NCBI GenBank assembly: GCA_031283025.1
Contig: JAITCP010000149.1
Location: 1 to 8,015 of the forward strand
DNA length: 8,015 nucleotides
Direction of reading: 5' to 3'
DNA from: Spirochaetaceae bacterium
GTDB lineage: Bacteria; Spirochaetota; Spirochaetia; Treponematales; Breznakiellaceae
Part shown: piece after piece, positions 6,448 through 8,015 of the stretch
Position numbering within the stretch: position 1 is the stretch's first letter
Layout: the number at the start of each line of letters is the position of its first letter
Translations under genes and position numbers: made by a program
The notes under the pieces: model-generated
The model's database searches: none
What the model saw: only the letters and a program-made list of their open reading frames with translations
What the model was told of the DNA's origin: nothing

Positions 6448-6454
6448 TAAAGCA

Positions 6455-7051
6455 ATGAACAAAGGTCTGTTTTTGTCAATATTATGCCTCGTTTCCGGCC
6501 TGCTCTACGCCGACATTTTTACCTTTAAGGCAGACAAAATGAACGACAGCCGCGCGTCCGGCAAAGAAACGCTGGTTCTTACCGGAAACGCCGAGGTTCG
6601 TTCCAATACCATTCTGCTCCGGGCCGACCGTATAGAGATTCAGGGGAAAGACAATGAATTTATCGACTGTTCCGGAAATGTGTGGGGGTTTGAAGAAGAA
6701 AAAAACATCATTTTTCAAAGTGACAGACTGCGTTACGACCGCCAGCTTAAAATAGCCAGACTGGAAGGAAACGCCACCCTGGAAGACTGGCAAAACGAAG
6801 TTGTAGCCAAAGGCCGTTTTATTGAATATAACGATAAAACCGAAATAGCCATTTTCCAGGTAGCAGTCCGTCTTTTTAAGGAAAACATTGTATGCCGTTC
6901 CGAATACGCGGTATACCTGCGCACGGAAAAACTGCTGTATCTTTCGGGCTTTCCGGTAGTATTTATAAAGAAAGATGAATTCAGGGCAGAAAGGATGCTG
7001 GTGTATTTGGATACGGAAAAGGTGGTCTTCTCATGGATAGTTTTAATATGA
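6455..7051 (+). CDS. lptA: OstA/LptA-like periplasmic protein (copy 1)
   Basis: The gene encodes 198 residues. Residues 1-19 (MNKGLFLSILCLVSGLLYA) are a signal peptide with a likely signal peptidase I cut at LYA|D. Residues about 20-190 are an OstA/LptA-type beta-jellyroll built from repeated strands: FTFKADKM, LVLTGNAEVRSNTILLRADRIEI, CSGNVWGF, IIFQSDRLRYD, ARLEGNATLED, VVAKGRFIEYN and EFRAERMLVYLDTEKV. Such proteins bridge the periplasm and carry lipid-linked glycans or LPS from an inner-membrane ABC exporter to the outer membrane; treponemes keep OstA-like genes even where classical LPS is lacking. I chose ATG 6455 because the signal peptide begins there and the second copy shares it. The tail (SWIVLI) lacks the usual final L-x-G-x-V strand, so a small frameshift near 7028-7032 is possible. 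The fold is fairly sure; the exact Lpt role is inferred. Confidence 0.75.
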   Translation: MNKGLFLSILCLVSGLLYADIFTFKADKMNDSRASGKETLVLTGNAEVRSNTILLRADRIEIQGKDNEFIDCSGNVWGFEEEKNIIFQSDRLRYDRQLKIARLEGNATLEDWQNEVVAKGRFIEYNDKTEIAIFQVAVRLFKENIVCRSEYAVYLRTEKLLYLSGFPVVFIKKDEFRAERMLVYLDTEKVVFSWIVLI

Positions 7052-7070
7052 GCTAATGCGTGCTCTTTTC

Positions 7071-7204
7071 CTTATTACTGGAGCTCGGTTATACTTAAAG
7101 CAATGAACAAAGTCCTGTTTTTATCTGTTTTATGCATCGTTTCCGGCCTTCTCTATGCCGATATTTTTACCTTTAAGACGGAGCACATGAGCGGCAGCGG
7201 CTGA
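7071..7204 (+). pseudogene. Truncated second copy of the LptA-like gene with its promoter
   Basis: The region repeats the upstream 32 bp (7071-7102, two mismatches against 6423-6454) and the first 33 codons (7103-7201) of the gene at 6455. By hand alignment there are 18 mismatches in 99 coding bases and 24 of 33 residues are identical, including nearly all of the signal peptide and the DIFTFK start of the mature protein. Many changes are silent third-position ones (CTG/CTT, TAC/TAT, GAC/GAT), so this was a maintained paralogue rather than a fresh duplication. The frame ends at TGA 7202-7204, exactly where decayed transposase sequence begins, so the rest was lost by insertion or deletion. A 33-residue secreted peptide could still be made, but function is unlikely. 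Confidence 0.85.
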
Positions 7205-7883
7205 CACTGTCCGTCTCGAAGAATCCCGGCCTCTTCTCATCCCGGTCAAAACAGACTCGTATCGGAATCTGGCTTTTCAGGAGCGTCCCCGGCTTGGTGG
7301 TATGTATGCCTTTCAGGCGGTACTTCTTTTTCTGCTTCCTGAGTTTCCGGTCAATAGAGTTGTTCAGAAACTTCAGCTTCTGAACAACTTCCTATAAAAA
7401 ACTGCAAAATACGCAGTATTTTGCTTAACTTGTTCAAGAACCAACCATGTTCTTGAACAAGTCTAATGGTTGCCGGACTGACGGACAATAGCAAGGAGCG
7501 TATGTCTTCGCCCAGGTTAAACTTTTGAACCAAGAAACCGATCATCCCCTTTATAAGAGGGGCCAACAGCTTGCCGCACTGAAAGTCAAAAAACTCCCAG
7601 AGGCTTAAGAGAACTGCTACGAAGGCTTTATGATACTTTTCCGGCCTGCCTGTTTTTTTGCTTCCCGGAGCCTTCAGGCGGCCTTGTACAGGTAATTTTG
7701 CGAATTTTCCCGCTACAGAAGAGAGAGAGGGCGTAGCGTGTTTTCCCCCAATTTGCCAACAGGTGGGCCAAGTAATCTGCCCAAGCATATGAGCATACTC
7801 GTCAAGGATTTTAGCCTTGTCATTCTTGCTCGCTTTTTGGTAACGCTTATAAAGCCTACCACAAATTTTTTTCTGGTATTCAT
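7203..7883 (-). pseudogene. Decayed DDE-type transposase (integrase-catalytic-core family), C-terminally truncated
   Basis: The original start is probably ATG 7883 with GGAGGGGGG upstream, reading MNTRKK then ICGRLYKRYQKASK. These parts are out of frame by one base at a 7-A run (7872-7866). KILDEYAHML then continues in a second frame as ADYLAHLLANWGKTR (about 7779-7735). Frame returns near a CT-repeat (about 7720-7735) for TGRPEKYHKAF, FFDFQCGKLLAPLI and LLLSVSPATI. A 109-bp insertion splits SPATI from DRKLRKQKKKYRLKG, which leads into TKPGTLLKSQIPIR and PGFFETDSV. These blocks are characteristic of a large family of IS transposases with an integrase core; ETD is the expected first catalytic Asp. 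Everything after it, including the other catalytic residues, is missing at the junction near 7203. This is clearly a pseudogene. Some single-base shifts could be sequencing errors, but the insertion and truncation could not. Confidence 0.88.
7356..7464. mobile_element. 109-bp miniature element with three perfect hairpins (MITE-like)
   Basis: The element interrupts the transposase pseudogene and is flanked by AAT on both sides (7353-7355 and 7465-7467). Removing it with one AAT restores the codons for S-P-A-T-I-D-R exactly. Its ends are imperfect inverted repeats: AGAGTTGTTCAGAA on the left and, read from the right end on the other strand, AGACTTGTTCAAGAAC. It is almost all secondary structure. 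Hairpin 1 has a 12-bp stem, 7358-7369 with 7378-7389, and an 8-nt loop. Hairpin 2 has a 9-bp stem, GCAAAATAC 7404-7412 with GTATTTTGC 7416-7424, and a 3-nt loop. Hairpin 3 has a 14-bp stem, 7428-7441 with 7449-7462, and a 7-nt loop. It carries no gene, so a full-length relative would have to move it. The boundary and duplication are read directly; mobility is inferred. Confidence 0.8.
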
Positions 7884-7912
7884 GTCTACCCCCCTCCGCA
7901 GGGCAACAGCAC

Positions 7913-8014
7913 TTACTCTCCGAAGAGGACTTTGTGTAAAAAATCAAGGTTAAGACCGGCTCTAAACATTTTCCGTTTAATGCTTACCCGTTTGCCTGCG
8001 TCAATGGCTCGCAA
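7913..8014 (-). CDS. Possible C-terminal end of a gene entering from the right edge
   Basis: Read leftward from the edge, a frame stays open for 33 codons, ending ...KMFRAGLNLDFLHKVLFGE at TAA 7915-7913, 29 bp before the transposase start. It has no recognised motif. A run of 33 open codons is not unlikely by chance, and part of it may belong to the non-coding left end of the IS. It is reported only because the edge prevents a decision. Confidence 0.2.
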   Translation of the reverse strand: MRAIDAGKRVSIKRKMFRAGLNLDFLHKVLFGE

Positions 8015-8015
8015 C

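Larger units (their letters stand above)
6216..6454. other. Structured intergenic region upstream of the LptA-like gene
   Basis: This 239-bp gap has no convincing gene. A frame from GTG 6250 to 6450 lacks a ribosome binding site, crosses both hairpins and overlaps the conserved promoter block. The gap holds the 8-bp palindrome GGTTAACC (6229-6236) just after the acetyltransferase stop, two perfect 8-bp hairpins (6295-6313, 6336-6355), the direct repeat TCTAGCCGAA (6274-6283 and 6328-6337), and the promoter-like block before the LptA-like gene (6419-6454). Confidence 0.55.

Noticed and set aside
6250..6450. Plus-strand frame of 66 residues upstream of the LptA-like gene
   Set aside because: GTG start without a ribosome binding site, basic and cysteine-rich low-quality sequence, crosses two perfect hairpins and overlaps the conserved promoter block.
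7356..7464. Three hairpins as a short CRISPR array
   Set aside because: The three palindromes differ in sequence and there are no regular spacers. The segment behaves as a single insertion with a target duplication.

Overview
The window looks like a piece of a spirochaete chromosome, most likely a Treponema of the free-living or gut type. This is inferred, not proven. The reasons are a treponeme-like OstA/LptA periplasmic protein, two lipoproteins with loose spirochaete-style lipoboxes, moderate GC content, weak or missing Shine-Dalgarno sites, and decayed insertion-sequence debris.

Layout from left to right. Positions 1-278 hold the N-terminus of a lipoprotein on the minus strand, cut by the window edge. 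A 196-bp divergent promoter region rich in AGTAA/TTACT half-sites separates it from a small XRE-family regulator (475-813, plus). A convergent 227-bp gap follows. Next is a minus-strand gene (1041-2402) for a predicted lipoprotein that joins an arginase-fold, UPF0489-like domain to a C-terminal AMMECR1 domain. Divergent from it is a plus-strand cluster: a GlgX-type glycogen debranching enzyme (2566-4710), an HAD-superfamily 5'(3')-deoxyribonucleotidase-like protein (4747-5358), and a GNAT acetyltransferase (5355-6215) whose start overlaps the preceding stop by 4 nt. The last two are probably translationally coupled. A 239-bp gap with two perfect hairpins follows.

The right end is a zone of rearrangement. 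An OstA/LptA-like gene (6455-7051) is followed 648 bp downstream by a second, diverged copy of its promoter and first 33 codons (7071-7204). This copy is cut off where a decayed minus-strand transposase begins (7203-7883). The transposase has lost its C-terminal part, carries at least three apparent frameshifts, and is interrupted by a 109-bp element (7356-7464). That element consists of three perfect hairpins, has AGA...TCT inverted ends and is flanked by a 3-bp AAT duplication. Removing it restores the transposase reading frame exactly across the joint.

The debranching enzyme serves glycogen breakdown. Nothing in the sequence ties the nucleotidase or acetyltransferase functionally to it beyond co-orientation. 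The most unusual items are the arginase-like/AMMECR1 fusion lipoprotein and the three-hairpin miniature element. I found no CRISPR array, tRNA or rRNA.
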